Positions 45,658-54,896 of a DNA stretch of 64,000 nucleotides are shown piece after piece. Every line of letters begins with the position of its first letter. Position 1 is the first letter of the stretch. Under the pieces are notes generated by a model. That model searched no databases and was not told the origin of the DNA. It saw only the letters and a program-made list of their open reading frames with translations. The position numbers and the translations under genes were made by a program. The stretch is from Bacillaceae bacterium OF18-1A (GTDB taxonomy: Bacteria; Bacillota; Bacilli; Bacillales; Bacillaceae_G). The stretch lies in NCBI GenBank assembly GCA_027694045.1, contig JAQEWB010000004.1, forward strand, positions 124,001 to 188,000, in the 5' to 3' direction.

Positions 45658-45683
45658 AATTTTCAGAAATGTAAGCGTTTTTT
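45658..45683 (-). promoter_or_regulatory. CodY-like box and adjoining cre-like site upstream of putP
   Basis: AATTTTCAGAAATGT (45658-45672) matches the CodY consensus at 12 of 15 positions. The overlapping TGTAAGCGTTTTTT (45670-45683) fits the CcpA cre consensus TGWAANCGNTNWCA at 12 of 14 positions. Together with the proximal box it forms a compact control region. Confidence 0.45.
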
Positions 45684-45826
45684 GACATCATTTTACTTTT
45701 TTAATATATGACATTTAGACGAAAAAACTTTAATTTTAATAGAGTATTTATTATATTTACATAAAAACAGGTTGTTTTGTCAATATAGTATTAAAAGAAG
45801 GGAAAAATAAAATTTTTTAAAAAGTA

Positions 45827-45856
45827 TTGACTTGTGAAAAAAGTTAGGTCTATAAT
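45827..45856 (+). promoter_or_regulatory. Promoter of the trp operon leader
   Basis: TTGACT (45827-45832) and TATAAT (45851-45856) are separated by 18 bases, a near-consensus sigma-A promoter. Transcription would start about 45863, at the beginning of the first T-box. Confidence 0.8.
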
Positions 45857-45862
45857 GAGTGC

Positions 45863-46134
45863 AACTTAAAAAAATGCAAGCGTTGATGAAGAAGAGTACA
45901 CATGATGAACATGTCAGAGAGCTGATGGTTGGTGCGAATCAGTATGGGATTGATGTGGAATGGGCTTCGGAGCTTCCAAACCGAAACGAAAGAAGTAGGC
46001 TTTGGCGACATGATCTCATCGATACAAGAGACACGTATTGTTTTTGATACGGTAAAGTGCGTTACATTCGTAACGAATTAAGGTGGCACCACGGGAGTAC
46101 CCGTCCTTTTTATAGGATGAGTACTCCCTTTTTG
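45863..46134 (+). promoter_or_regulatory. T-box riboswitch 1 (tRNA-Trp specific)
   Basis: T-box leader that senses uncharged tRNA. Stem I carries the AGAGAGCTGATGG bulge motif and a specifier TGG (tryptophan) at 45961-45963 in 'GTGGAATGGGC'. The antiterminator core is AAGGTGGCACCACGGG (46080-46095). It can refold into a terminator, GGGAGTAC / GTACTCCC followed by TTTTTG (46093-46134). Uncharged tRNA-Trp would allow readthrough. Confidence 0.93.
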
Positions 46135-46164
46135 TGTATAAAAAATTAAATAAATGAAATCGTT

Positions 46165-46428
46165 TAAGTAAGAAGAGTACGTATGTTGGAGACGTTACAG
46201 AGAGCTGGGGATAGGTGGGAGCCCGGTACGGTACCATATACGGAATGGGCTTACGAGAGGTATGCTGAACAATTTTTATTCAGTAGGCAACCCGGGTTCC
46301 GCCGTTACAAGGATAAGGTATATATTTTGTACCTGAATAAAGCGGGATGCTTTTGCGTCCAACATGAGGTGGTACCACGGTAAATTTATCGTCCTCTACA
46401 TATTTCGATATGTAGAGGACTTTTTTAT
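46165..46428 (+). promoter_or_regulatory. T-box riboswitch 2 (tRNA-Trp specific)
   Basis: A second complete T-box in series. Stem I has AGAGAGCTGGGG and specifier TGG at 46246-46248 in 'CGGAATGGGC'. The T-box core is GAGGTGGTACCACGG (46366-46380). The alternative terminator is GTCCTCTACATA / TATGTAGAGGAC followed by TTTTTT (46390-46427), ending about 20 bases before trpE. Both elements must read through for expression, which sharpens the response. T-box control replaces the TRAP control of B. subtilis. Confidence 0.93.
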
Positions 46429-46450
46429 TTTTCAGAGTGAGGTGAAAGGC

Positions 46451-47869
46451 ATGATGACAAAAGAGGAATTTATGAAGCAAAAAGAACAAGGAAAGACATT
46501 TTTAGTAATCGCTGAAGAAGAAGGAGATAGCATTACGCCAATTTCTTTATATAGACGTATGAAGGGAAAGAAAAAGTTTTTATTAGAAAGTTCACAGCTT
46601 CATCAAGATAAAGGACGCTATTCCTACTTAGGCTGTAATCCGTATGGAGAAGTAAAAAGCGTCGGTATAGAAGTAGAACGAACGATGTATGGGCAAACAG
46701 AAAAGTTGCAAGGTAACGTACTGCAAGTGTTAGAAGAGGTAATTGCATCAGCGCAAGTAGAGAGTCCATTCCCATTTTGCGGAGGAGCAGTTGGTTATAT
46801 TGGATATGATGTCATTCGGCAGTATGAAAACATTGGAGCAGATTTACACGATCCATTAAATATTCCAGAAGTACATCTGTTACTATATCGTGAGTTTACC
46901 GTTTACGATCATTTACGCCAAAAGTTGTCGTTTCTATATGTATGCAGGGAAGACGACTCAGCTTCTTATGAAGAGGTATACGAAAGGTTAAGAGTCTACA
47001 AAGAGGAAGTGCTATACGGAGCTGAAGCTGAAGTAAATGAAATACAATCAACGTTATCATTTACTTCTTCCATAACAGAAAAAGAATTTTGTGAGATGGT
47101 AGAAACGGCGAAAGAACATATACGAGCTGGGGACATATTCCAAGTTGTATTATCTCAGCGTTTGCAAAGTGAATGTATTGGTGATCCTTTCGCATTATAT
47201 CGAAAACTCCGTATTGCGAATCCATCACCATATATGTTTTATATCGATTTTCAAGATTATGTTGTACTTGGTTCTTCTCCAGAAAGTTTGTTATCGGTAA
47301 GAGAGGATAAAGTGATGACGAATCCAATTGCTGGTACGAGGCCGAGAGGGAAAACGAAACAGGAAGATGAGGAAATTGAAAAAGAGCTGTTAGGAAATGA
47401 GAAAGAGCGAGCAGAGCACATGATGCTTGTAGATCTTGGGCGAAACGATATTGGTAGAGTGAGCGAAATCGGCTCGGTTACGATAGATAAGTATATGAAA
47501 GTAGAAAAATACTCTCACGTTATGCACATTGTATCTGAAGTTTACGGAACATTACGAAAACGAATGGGTGGATTTGATGCATTAGCATATTGCTTACCGG
47601 CAGGGACGGTTTCGGGAGCTCCAAAAATTAGAGCGATGGAAATTATAAATGAGTTAGAGAATGAAAAAAGAAACGTATATGCCGGAGCAGTTGGATATAT
47701 TAGTTTTTCCGGAAATCTTGATATGGCACTCGCCATTCGGACGATGGTCGTAAAGGATGAAAAAGCATACGTTCAGGCAGGAGCGGGCATCGTTTACGAT
47801 TCAAATCCAGTAGCTGAATATGAAGAAACATTAAATAAAGCGAGAGCACTTTTGGAGGTAATGAAATGA
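46451..47869 (+). CDS. trpE: Anthranilate synthase component I, TrpE
   Basis: Large subunit (472 aa) of anthranilate synthase, which makes anthranilate from chorismate and ammonia or glutamine. The N-terminal regulatory part contains 'FLLESSQLHQDKGRYSYLGCNP' (tryptophan-binding LLESS motif). The catalytic half has 'GDIFQVVLSQRL', 'PIAGTRPRGKT', 'LVDLGRNDIGRV' and 'CLPAGTVSGAPKIRAMEII'. Two ATGs lie at 46451 and 46454, both usable with the GAGGTG site. The frame extends upstream into the T-box and must be trimmed. It is first gene of the seven-gene trp operon. Confidence 0.95.
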   Translation: MMTKEEFMKQKEQGKTFLVIAEEEGDSITPISLYRRMKGKKKFLLESSQLHQDKGRYSYLGCNPYGEVKSVGIEVERTMYGQTEKLQGNVLQVLEEVIASAQVESPFPFCGGAVGYIGYDVIRQYENIGADLHDPLNIPEVHLLLYREFTVYDHLRQKLSFLYVCREDDSASYEEVYERLRVYKEEVLYGAEAEVNEIQSTLSFTSSITEKEFCEMVETAKEHIRAGDIFQVVLSQRLQSECIGDPFALYRKLRIANPSPYMFYIDFQDYVVLGSSPESLLSVREDKVMTNPIAGTRPRGKTKQEDEEIEKELLGNEKERAEHMMLVDLGRNDIGRVSEIGSVTIDKYMKVEKYSHVMHIVSEVYGTLRKRMGGFDALAYCLPAGTVSGAPKIRAMEIINELENEKRNVYAGAVGYISFSGNLDMALAIRTMVVKDEKAYVQAGAGIVYDSNPVAEYEETLNKARALLEVMK

Positions 47870-48453
47870 TTGTACTTATCGATAATTACGACTCGTTCAC
47901 ATATAATTTGTACCAACTGTTAGGTGAATATGAAGAAGACATTGTTGTCGTAAGAAATGATGAAATAACGATAGAGCAGTTAGAAGAGATGAACCCAAAA
48001 GGAATTGTGCTTTCACCAGGGCCAGGGAAACCAGAGGATGCTGGCATTTGTATCGACGTTATCCGTCATTTTTATAAGAACGTTCCCATATTAGGAGTTT
48101 GCCTTGGTCACCAGGCAATCATATCGGCATTTGGAGGGAAGATTGTAAGAGCAGAGCGCGTTAAACATGGAAAAACATCACGTGTGAAACATAACGGGAC
48201 ATCAATTTTTTCATACGTAACGCAGCCGTTAACAGCGATGCGCTATCACTCTCTTGTTGCAGCACAAACGAGCTTGCCACAGTGTTTTGGCATATTGGCC
48301 ACAGCGATGGATGACGGAGAAATTATGGCAGTTCGTCACAATTATTATCCGCTTTTCGGATTGCAGTTTCACCCAGAATCAATTGCAACAGAAGAGGGCG
48401 GAAAGTTAATACGTGCGTTTTTAACAGAAGTGAAGGAGGAGGAAAGGGTATGA
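47866..48453 (+). CDS. trpG: Anthranilate/aminodeoxychorismate synthase component II, TrpG
   Basis: A 195-residue glutamine amidotransferase supplying ammonia to TrpE. Motifs: '[18 protein letters not shown]', nucleophile 'VCLGHQAI' and the His-x-Glu of '[11 protein letters not shown]'. Starts at ATGA overlapping the trpE stop. In B. subtilis trpG is in the folate operon as pabA; here a copy is in the trp operon, as is typical of the B. cereus group. Confidence 0.95.
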   Translation: MIVLIDNYDSFTYNLYQLLGEYEEDIVVVRNDEITIEQLEEMNPKGIVLSPGPGKPEDAGICIDVIRHFYKNVPILGVCLGHQAIISAFGGKIVRAERVKHGKTSRVKHNGTSIFSYVTQPLTAMRYHSLVAAQTSLPQCFGILATAMDDGEIMAVRHNYYPLFGLQFHPESIATEEGGKLIRAFLTEVKEEERV

Positions 48454-49475
48454 ATAACTATCTTCGTAAATTAGTGGAGGGACAACATTTAACAGAAGAG
48501 GAAATGTATAAAGCAGGACTTCTATTATTAAGTGAAGACCTATTAGAAAGTGAGATTGCAGCTTTCTTAGTATTGCTAAAAGCGAAAGGTGAAACAGCAG
48601 AAGAAATATACGGTCTCGTTCGTGCTCTTCGTGAAAAGGCATTACCGTTTTCAAACCATATAAAAGGAGCAATGGATAATTGCGGAACAGGTGGTGACGG
48701 CGCACAAACGTTCAATATTAGTACAACATCGGCATTTGTACTTGCAGGAGCTGGCGTAAAAGTTGCAAAGCATGGTAACCGCGCCGTTTCTAGTAAAACA
48801 GGAAGTGCTGATTTATTAGAAGAACTTGGTGTAAATATTAGTTGTACGCCGGGTGAAATTGATTACTTATTAGAGAATGTAGGAATTGCCTTCTTATTTG
48901 CACCGGTGATGCATCCAGCGCTAAGGCGCATTATGAAGATAAGAAAAGAATTAAACGTTCCGACAATCTTTAACCTAATTGGACCATTAACAAATCCGGT
49001 GGATTTAGAAACACAATTTGTCGGCATTTATAAACGAGACATGTTACTACCAGTTGCGCAAGTATTACAAAAGCTAGGGCGGAAACAAGCGCTTGTCGTA
49101 AACGGAAGTGGCTTTTTAGATGAAGCATCACTGCAAGGAGAAAATCATGTCGTCATTTTAAAAGATAATGAAATAGTAGAAACGAGCATTGATCCAGAAA
49201 AGTATGGTTTTTCAAAAGTGAAAAACGAAGAAATTAGAGGCGGGAATTCAAAAGAAAATGCGAAGATTACGCTCGGGATATTAAATGGAGAAAAGAGTGT
49301 TTACCGCGATACGGTTTTATTAAATGCAGGTCTAGCTCTTTTCGCAAATGGAAAAGCAGAAACGATTGAAGACGGAATGAAACTCGCAGCATATAGCATT
49401 GACTCTGGAAAAGCATTAGCGAAACTAAACTTATTAATTGCAACAAGTAATGAAAAATTAGAAAGGGTGAATTAA
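48450..49475 (+). CDS. trpD: Anthranilate phosphoribosyltransferase TrpD
   Basis: A 341-residue enzyme joining anthranilate and PRPP. Motifs: '[40 protein letters not shown]' (GTGGD and KHGN) and '[19 protein letters not shown]'. Start overlaps the trpG stop by four bases (ATGA). Family length normal. Confidence 0.96.
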   Translation: MNNYLRKLVEGQHLTEEEMYKAGLLLLSEDLLESEIAAFLVLLKAKGETAEEIYGLVRALREKALPFSNHIKGAMDNCGTGGDGAQTFNISTTSAFVLAGAGVKVAKHGNRAVSSKTGSADLLEELGVNISCTPGEIDYLLENVGIAFLFAPVMHPALRRIMKIRKELNVPTIFNLIGPLTNPVDLETQFVGIYKRDMLLPVAQVLQKLGRKQALVVNGSGFLDEASLQGENHVVILKDNEIVETSIDPEKYGFSKVKNEEIRGGNSKENAKITLGILNGEKSVYRDTVLLNAGLALFANGKAETIEDGMKLAAYSIDSGKALAKLNLLIATSNEKLERVN

Positions 49476-49476
49476 A

Positions 49477-50238
49477 ATGGGGACGATTTTAGACAAAATT
49501 GTAGACCAAAAGAAAAAGGAAGTTGCGTCATTATATGAAACATATAAACCAATAAAAGAAAGTAGAAAGACACATTCACTCGTAGAAGCATTACAGCAGT
49601 TTACTGTTATTGCAGAAGTAAAGCGAGCGTCACCATCAAAAGGAGATATCAATTTACACGTTGATGTACGAAAACAAGTGAAAACATACGAAGAATGCGG
49701 CGCAGGAGCAGTTTCTGTTTTAACAGACGGTCAATTTTTTAAAGGGTCGTTTCATGATTTACAAACGGCAAGAGAAGAAAGTAACATTCCGCTTTTATGT
49801 AAAGATTTTATAATCGATAAGATTCAAATTGATAGAGCATATGAAGCTGGCGCAGATATTATTTTATTAATTGTAGCGGCTTTAACGAAAGAAAAATTAA
49901 AAGAGCTATATAGCTACGTACGAGAAAAAGGATTAGAAGCAATTGTTGAAGTTCACGATGAAGAGGAATTAGAAATTGCAATCGAATTAAATCCACACGT
50001 TATCGGTATTAACAACCGTAATTTAAAAACATTTGAAGTCGATTTAGGCCAAACAGAAAAGCTTGGAAAACGATTAAATGAGGAGAAATTACTTTGGGTT
50101 AGCGAAAGCGGGATTCATTCAAAAGAAGATATTATTCGTGTTAAAAGAGCTGGAGCAAAAGGTGTATTAGTTGGAGAAGCACTTATGACATCATCTTCTA
50201 TTCGTACCTTTTTTGAAGATTGTAAGGTGAATATATGA
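49477..50238 (+). CDS. trpC: Indole-3-glycerol-phosphate synthase TrpC
   Basis: A 253-residue TIM barrel that cyclises CdRP to indoleglycerol phosphate. Motifs: '[16 protein letters not shown]' and '[31 protein letters not shown]', '[14 protein letters not shown]', '[13 protein letters not shown]'. It starts two bases after trpD (GAAAGGG site) and overlaps trpF at its stop. Confidence 0.96.
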   Translation: MGTILDKIVDQKKKEVASLYETYKPIKESRKTHSLVEALQQFTVIAEVKRASPSKGDINLHVDVRKQVKTYEECGAGAVSVLTDGQFFKGSFHDLQTAREESNIPLLCKDFIIDKIQIDRAYEAGADIILLIVAALTKEKLKELYSYVREKGLEAIVEVHDEEELEIAIELNPHVIGINNRNLKTFEVDLGQTEKLGKRLNEEKLLWVSESGIHSKEDIIRVKRAGAKGVLVGEALMTSSSIRTFFEDCKVNI

Positions 50239-50849
50239 AAGTGAAAATTTGTGGGATCACTGATATGGAAACAGCGAAAACTGCTTGCGAATACGGAGCA
50301 GATGCACTCGGATTTGTTTTTGCAGAAAGTAAACGAAAAATTACCCCAGAGCAAGCGAAAGAAATTATTACGGAACTTCCGGCACACGTGTTAAAGGTTG
50401 GTGTTTTCGTAAATGAATCAGTAGAAGTGATCCAGAAAATTGCAGATGAATGCGGGTTAACGCATGTGCAACTACATGGGGATGAAGATAATCATCAGAT
50501 TAGAAGATTGAATATTCCGTCTATAAAAGCGCTCGGAGTAATTTCAGAGGCCGATATGAGAAATGCTCAAGCATATGAAACGGATTGTATATTGTTTGAT
50601 AGCCCAAAAGAAAAGTTTCACGGAGGAAATGGAAAGAAATTTTCATGGGAACTACTCGCACATATGCCAAAAGAGTTGCGAGAGAAAACGATATTAGCTG
50701 GTGGATTAAACGCCCTTAATATAGAAGAAGCGATTCGAACTATTCAGCCATACATGGTCGATGTAAGTAGCGGAGTAGAGACAGAAGGAAAGAAAGATGT
50801 AGAGAAAATAAAACAATTTATTAAAAAAGCGAAGGAGTGTTCCAAATGA
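50235..50849 (+). CDS. trpF: Phosphoribosylanthranilate isomerase TrpF
   Basis: A 204-residue TIM barrel performing the Amadori rearrangement of PRA to CdRP. Motifs: '[35 protein letters not shown]' with catalytic Cys, and '[15 protein letters not shown]', '[14 protein letters not shown]'. Start overlaps the trpC stop (ATGA). RBS AAGGTG upstream. Confidence 0.96.
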   Translation: MKVKICGITDMETAKTACEYGADALGFVFAESKRKITPEQAKEIITELPAHVLKVGVFVNESVEVIQKIADECGLTHVQLHGDEDNHQIRRLNIPSIKALGVISEADMRNAQAYETDCILFDSPKEKFHGGNGKKFSWELLAHMPKELREKTILAGGLNALNIEEAIRTIQPYMVDVSSGVETEGKKDVEKIKQFIKKAKECSK

Positions 50850-52039
50850 ATTACGCATATCCAGATGAAAAAGGTCACTACGGCATATACGGAGGACGAT
50901 ACGTTCCAGAAACGTTAATGCAATCTGTATTAGAACTAGAAGAGGCATATAAAGAAGCGATGCAAGATGAAATGTTTCAAAAGGAATTAAATCATTATTT
51001 GAAAACATACGTCGGAAGAGAAACACCGCTTTATTTCGCTGAAAATATGACGAAGTATTGCGGCGGAGCAAAGATTTATTTAAAACGTGAAGATTTGAAC
51101 CATACAGGAGCTCATAAAATCAATAATACGATTGGTCAGGCACTTCTTGCGGTGCGAATGGGCAAGAAAAAAGTGGTTGCTGAAACAGGAGCTGGACAAC
51201 ACGGTGTTGCAACAGCTACTGTATGTGCCCTACTCGGATTAGAATGCGTCATCTTCATGGGTGAAGAAGATGTGAGACGTCAAAAATTAAATGTGTTTCG
51301 AATGGAATTACTCGGAGCGAAAGTAGAAAGTGTAGCGGCAGGTAGCGGGACATTAAAAGATGCGGTAAACGAGGCGCTTCGTTACTGGGTTTCACACGTG
51401 CATGATACACACTACATTATGGGATCTGTTCTTGGACCACATCCATTCCCGCAAATTGTTCGTGATTTCCAAAGTGTAATTGGGAAAGAAACGAAAAAAC
51501 AGTTTGAAGCGTTAGAAGGGAAATTACCAGAAGCAGTCGTTGCTTGCATTGGCGGTGGTAGTAATGCGATGGGCATGTTTTATCCGTTCGTACACGATGA
51601 AGAAGTAGCTCTTTACGGCGTAGAAGCAGCTGGAAAAGGCGTTCATACAGAAAAGCATGCAGCGACTTTAACGAAAGGAAGCGTTGGTGTTTTACACGGA
51701 TCGATGATGTATCTTCTGCAAAATGAAGAAGGACAAATTCAAGAAGCGCACTCTATTTCAGCAGGGCTTGATTACCCAGGCGTTGGGCCAGAACATAGTT
51801 TACTAAAAGATATTGGGCGCGTTTCATATCATTCGATAACAGACGATGAAGCGTTAGAAGCGTTTCAATTATTAACGAAAAAAGAAGGCATTATCCCGGC
51901 ATTAGAAAGCTCACATGCTGTCGCATACGCATTAAAATTAGCGCCGCAAATGAAGCAAGACGAAGGACTTGTCATTTGTTTATCAGGCCGCGGGGATAAA
52001 GATGTAGAGAGTATAAAACGTTATATGGAAGAGGTGTAA
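50846..52039 (+). CDS. trpB: Tryptophan synthase beta chain TrpB
   Basis: A 397-residue PLP enzyme condensing indole with serine. Motifs: 'GRYVPETLM', PLP lysine in '[19 protein letters not shown]', '[17 protein letters not shown]' and phosphate-binding '[12 protein letters not shown]'. The ATG at 50846 follows GGAGTG and overlaps the trpF stop; an alternative start three codons earlier (50837) lies in the ribosome site and is rejected. Confidence 0.96.
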   Translation: MNYAYPDEKGHYGIYGGRYVPETLMQSVLELEEAYKEAMQDEMFQKELNHYLKTYVGRETPLYFAENMTKYCGGAKIYLKREDLNHTGAHKINNTIGQALLAVRMGKKKVVAETGAGQHGVATATVCALLGLECVIFMGEEDVRRQKLNVFRMELLGAKVESVAAGSGTLKDAVNEALRYWVSHVHDTHYIMGSVLGPHPFPQIVRDFQSVIGKETKKQFEALEGKLPEAVVACIGGGSNAMGMFYPFVHDEEVALYGVEAAGKGVHTEKHAATLTKGSVGVLHGSMMYLLQNEEGQIQEAHSISAGLDYPGVGPEHSLLKDIGRVSYHSITDDEALEAFQLLTKKEGIIPALESSHAVAYALKLAPQMKQDEGLVICLSGRGDKDVESIKRYMEEV

Positions 52040-52042
52040 AAA

Positions 52043-52819
52043 ATGGGAGTAGAGAGAATTACAGCAGCGTTTGAAAATGGTAAAAAAGCATTTATTCCGT
52101 ACGTAATGGGCGGAGATGGTGGCCTTGAGAAATTAAAAGAAAGAATTCGTTTTCTAGATGGAGCAGGAGCAAGCATCGTTGAAATTGGTATCCCGTTTTC
52201 AGATCCAGTCGCGGACGGGCCGACAATTCAAAGAGCAGGGAAACGAGCGTTAGATAGCGGCGTAACGTTAAAGGGCATTTTTCAAGCGTTAGCAGAAGTA
52301 AGGAAAGAAGTACAAATTCCATTTGTACTTATGACATATTTAAATCCAGTACTCGCATTTGGAAAAGAACGTTTTATTGAGAGGTGTCTTGAGGCAGGTG
52401 TGGACGGTATTATCGTTCCAGACTTACCGTATGAAGAACAAGACATTATTGCTCCGTTACTTCGAGAGGCAAATATTGCGTTAATTCCACTCGTAACTGT
52501 AACGAGCCCAATTGAGCGAATCGAAAAAATTACGAGTGAATCAGAAGGGTGTGTCTACGCTGTTACAGTAGCTGGCGTAACAGGAGTACGTCAAAATTTT
52601 AAAGGTGAGATTCATAGTTATTTAGAAAAAGTAAAATCACATACACATTTACCGGTAGTGGCAGGATTCGGTATTTCAACGAAGGAACATGTAGAAGAAA
52701 TGATTACAGTATGTGATGGTGTTGTCGTCGGAAGTAAAGTTATTGAGCTTTTAGAAAATGAAAAGAAAGAAGAAATATGTGAATTAATACATGCAGTGAA
52801 ACAAAAAGAAGAGGCGTAA
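52043..52819 (+). CDS. trpA: Tryptophan synthase alpha chain TrpA
   Basis: A 258-residue TIM barrel that cleaves indoleglycerol phosphate to indole and G3P and passes indole to TrpB. Motifs: '[12 protein letters not shown]', '[23 protein letters not shown]' with the catalytic Glu and '[13 protein letters not shown]'. Starts three bases after trpB with GAGGTG upstream. Last gene of the operon. Confidence 0.96.
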   Translation: MGVERITAAFENGKKAFIPYVMGGDGGLEKLKERIRFLDGAGASIVEIGIPFSDPVADGPTIQRAGKRALDSGVTLKGIFQALAEVRKEVQIPFVLMTYLNPVLAFGKERFIERCLEAGVDGIIVPDLPYEEQDIIAPLLREANIALIPLVTVTSPIERIEKITSESEGCVYAVTVAGVTGVRQNFKGEIHSYLEKVKSHTHLPVVAGFGISTKEHVEEMITVCDGVVVGSKVIELLENEKKEEICELIHAVKQKEEA

Positions 52820-52840
52820 GTTAAACATACTATAATTATA

Positions 52841-52883
52841 AGAGGATACTATGTCCAATATGAGGATGTAGGTCCTCTTTTTT
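52841..52883 (+). terminator. Probable terminator of the trp operon
   Basis: AGAGGA (52841-52846) or GAGGA (52862-52866) can pair with TCCTC(T) at 52873-52878, followed by TTTTTT. The stem is short. It adjoins a long palindrome that may contribute. Confidence 0.5.
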
Positions 52884-52923
52884 CGTTTTAAAGATGCTAT
52901 AATAGCATCTTTAAAACGAAAAA
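52879..52923. repeat. 45-base palindrome with 22-base arms
   Basis: Two 22-base arms (the left ends AAGATGCTAT, the right begins ATAGCATCTT) pair perfectly around one central A. It overlaps the start of a truncated transposase-like reading frame, so it may be the end of a decayed mobile element or a strong terminator. Confidence 0.8.
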
Positions 52924-53068
52924 TTAAAAAATTGGATGAAGAGAATAAAGCACTACGTGAGCAATTAAAATTTGCTTATGCAGAGGTTTATAAAAAATCT
53001 ACGGGCAATTCGTTTTCTACTTGTTCAACAAACGAGTCATCTAATGGAATTAAGGAAAGGGTTATTTA
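52901..53068 (+). pseudogene. Remnant of a transposon-encoded coiled-coil protein (Tn554 TnpC-like)
   Basis: An open frame of about 55 codons with no start reads 'IASLKRKIKKLDEENKALREQLKFAYAEVYKKS...', a leucine-zipper-like coil resembling the C-terminus of Tn554 TnpC/DUF6262 proteins, then stops. There is no ribosome site and no larger partner gene, so this looks like a broken 3' fragment. Family identity is from memory and moderate. Confidence 0.45.
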
Positions 53069-53252
53069 AAGAGAAAGCGAAGTTAAGTTATGGTATTTTA
53101 TTTGATAATCTAGAGTAACTATGTTGTGTAAGGAAGTTATTGGGAATATAAGTGCTTAAAAATTGTACAAGGAAGTTTTAAAGCCGTTAGGATAGTTGTG
53201 AATATATAATTGTGAAACGAAGTGAGTTAGAACTTGTAGAGGAGATGAGAAG

Positions 53253-54218
53253 ATGACAATTAGTGCAGAGAGGAAAGCCTCAAGATTGATGAGGTTGCGT
53301 AGAATCTGCGGTTATAGTGCGGCAATAGCAGTAACACCTTACCTGCTGATTAAAATTGTATGGACTTTTGGTTTCTTTCTTCCAACCGAGCAAATGGGTG
53401 ATGCCAGCTGGCGCATTATAAACGCAGTAACCGCTGTTCTCGCTGTGATTGGCATCCTTCTTGCGATGGCATTTTGTAGGCCGTGGGGCGAGCGGCTACC
53501 CGCGTGGTTGGTTGCTCTACCCATTTGGGTTGGTACCGGTTTGCTCGTTCCCATTTTATTGATTGCACCAGTTCTAGGTCCTGCAGCTATGATCCGGGAT
53601 CAAGAAGCAGGTGCCGCTGATTTCTGGATATACGAGCAGATCTTCGTCATGATCTCACTTTTCGGGATTGGCATCTTTCTGCCACTCGCATTAGCGGGTT
53701 ATGCAATGACACGTTGGCCAGAGGCGCTGAGTGGCACAACTGACTACAAGGAGTTGCCGGGCAATACTTTACAACTACAGATCATCTTGGCTAGGATTGT
53801 CGCTGCTGGTTGCATTCTACTCGGTGCCATTAAGGTGTTTTGGGCAGTTGGTGGCTCTTTTGGCATCGATCCGGCAACTATGGGAGGACGCGATGTATGG
53901 TGGTACCTGCTGTCATTGAGTACAGGTGTGTGGTCCTTTGCTGGTGCGTGGGGTATACTGGTGGTGTCATCCCGTCGTGGATCAAAGTGGTTTCTACCTC
54001 CTATGACAGCGACATGGATTTCATCGGGAGCGTTGTTCTCCAATAATCTTTATTCTGCTTTATCTTCAGTTCGACTTGATGCGCCCCCCTCCCCAGAGTA
54101 CCCAATGGCATGGTTGCTGACCACGCAGGCCGGTATCATATTAGGGGTAATAATGGGGATGATTATCCTGCTGGTGCTGCACGAACGCCGTCGAGCCCTT
54201 CGAGAAGAGTCCAACTGA
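53253..54218 (+). CDS. GC-rich multi-pass membrane protein, probably acquired
   Basis: A 321-residue protein with about eight hydrophobic helices ('GYSAAIAVTPYLLIKIVWTFGFFLP', 'IINAVTAVLAVIGILLAMAFC', 'LPAWLVALPIWVGTGLLVPILLIAPVLG', 'IFVMISLFGIGIFLPLALAGYAMT', and others) and a basic C-terminus 'LHERRRALREESN'. I recognise no named family. Base composition is unlike the surroundings: three 60-base lines counted by eye give about 62, 47 and 53 percent GC, against clearly AT-rich neighbours. Codon choice (CTG, GCC, GGC, CGC) resembles a high-GC donor, perhaps an actinobacterium or Paenibacillus-like firmicute. GAGGAGATGAG precedes the ATG. The reading frame is intact. Confidence 0.8.
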   Translation: MTISAERKASRLMRLRRICGYSAAIAVTPYLLIKIVWTFGFFLPTEQMGDASWRIINAVTAVLAVIGILLAMAFCRPWGERLPAWLVALPIWVGTGLLVPILLIAPVLGPAAMIRDQEAGAADFWIYEQIFVMISLFGIGIFLPLALAGYAMTRWPEALSGTTDYKELPGNTLQLQIILARIVAAGCILLGAIKVFWAVGGSFGIDPATMGGRDVWWYLLSLSTGVWSFAGAWGILVVSSRRGSKWFLPPMTATWISSGALFSNNLYSALSSVRLDAPPSPEYPMAWLLTTQAGIILGVIMGMIILLVLHERRRALREESN

Positions 54219-54422
54219 AGTTGATTACACAGAACCACGAACTATTAAAATTGTGCAAGAGCCCATTTTGCGTGGAGAAGAATTAGTGTTTTATTCGATT
54301 AAAAGGCGCGATTGTGGAACATGAAGTAAAAGGCCTTGATAAGACGCACTCGCTTCTTTTTATTTCACACGATAAATGATAAAATATACAGAAAATACAT
54401 AAGATTCAGAGGGTGAGAAGGC
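54219..54422. other. Intergenic segment with possible gene relics
   Basis: Short open pieces in different frames ('EPRTIKIVQEPILRGEELVFYSIKRRDCGT' split by stops, and 'GAIVEHEVKGLDKTHSLLFISHDK') look like a decayed coding sequence, but I cannot assign it. The right end holds a TAAAAT-type AT-rich stretch and GAGGGTGAG before the next gene. Confidence 0.3.
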
Positions 54423-54782
54423 ATGCTAAGACGTAAACTATTATATCTACTTTTAACTGTACCACTATACGCTTGGCTTATTAGCATGACGAAAATAGAG
54501 TTGATGGCTCTATTTGTAGGGTATGTATTCATCTTTTCCAATTTAAATCGGATTCAAGAGCAATCCATTTTAGAAGTATGTATATTTTCGATGAGTATAG
54601 AACTATTTAGTATCGTTTCGATTGTATTATTAAATGAATTATTCCGATGGATCCATTCATTTGAATTAATAAAACTTGGGAATATTGTATTGCAAGTAAT
54701 ATGTGCTTATATTGTGTTTGTTGTGTTAGATAAGATAGTCGGACAGCAGACGGTTTTTCAGGATAATAGAAAATGGGAGTGA
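54423..54782 (+). CDS. Small membrane protein, function unknown
   Basis: A 119-residue protein with three to four hydrophobic helices ('LLYLLLTVPLYAWLI', 'IELMALFVGYVFIFSNLN', 'LEVCIFSMSIELFSIVSIVLLNELF', 'LGNIVLQVICAYIVFVVLDKIVG') and a short polar tail. No named family recognised. GAGGGTGAG precedes the ATG and a terminator follows. AT-rich like the host, so it marks the right border of the foreign-looking segment. Confidence 0.7.
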   Translation: MLRRKLLYLLLTVPLYAWLISMTKIELMALFVGYVFIFSNLNRIQEQSILEVCIFSMSIELFSIVSIVLLNELFRWIHSFELIKLGNIVLQVICAYIVFVVLDKIVGQQTVFQDNRKWE

Positions 54783-54785
54783 ATG

Positions 54786-54816
54786 AAAAGGGGCCGTTTG
54801 GCTCCTTTTTTAAATC
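54786..54816 (+). terminator. Intrinsic terminator
   Basis: AGGGGCC and GGCTCCT pair across a short loop (one G-U), followed by TTTTTTAAA, just after the preceding stop. Confidence 0.7.
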
Positions 54817-54896
54817 TGTTTTAAAAACAATTGAAAATTACAACATCTGTTATATAATAGTTAAAAATTGTATTTTAAACGAAATGAGATGATAAC

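Larger units (their letters stand above)
52820..53252. other. Non-coding stretch between trpA and the GC-rich gene
   Basis: Contains the trp terminator, the 45-base palindrome and the transposase-like remnant. From about 53070 to 53250 no feature is recognised except GAGGAG just before the start at 53253. Confidence 0.5.

Noticed and set aside
45859..46047. 62-codon frame in the trp leader
   Set aside because: It lies inside T-box stem I, without ribosome site. The RNA structure explains the sequence.
46183..46383. 66-codon frame in the second T-box
   Set aside because: It covers the specifier and T-box core, so it is non-coding. It is not a leader peptide because the Trp codons are not clustered.
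53744..54043. 99-codon frame antisense to the GC-rich membrane-protein gene
   Set aside because: High GC gives long shadow frames; the plus-strand frame has the ribosome site and coherent membrane helices.
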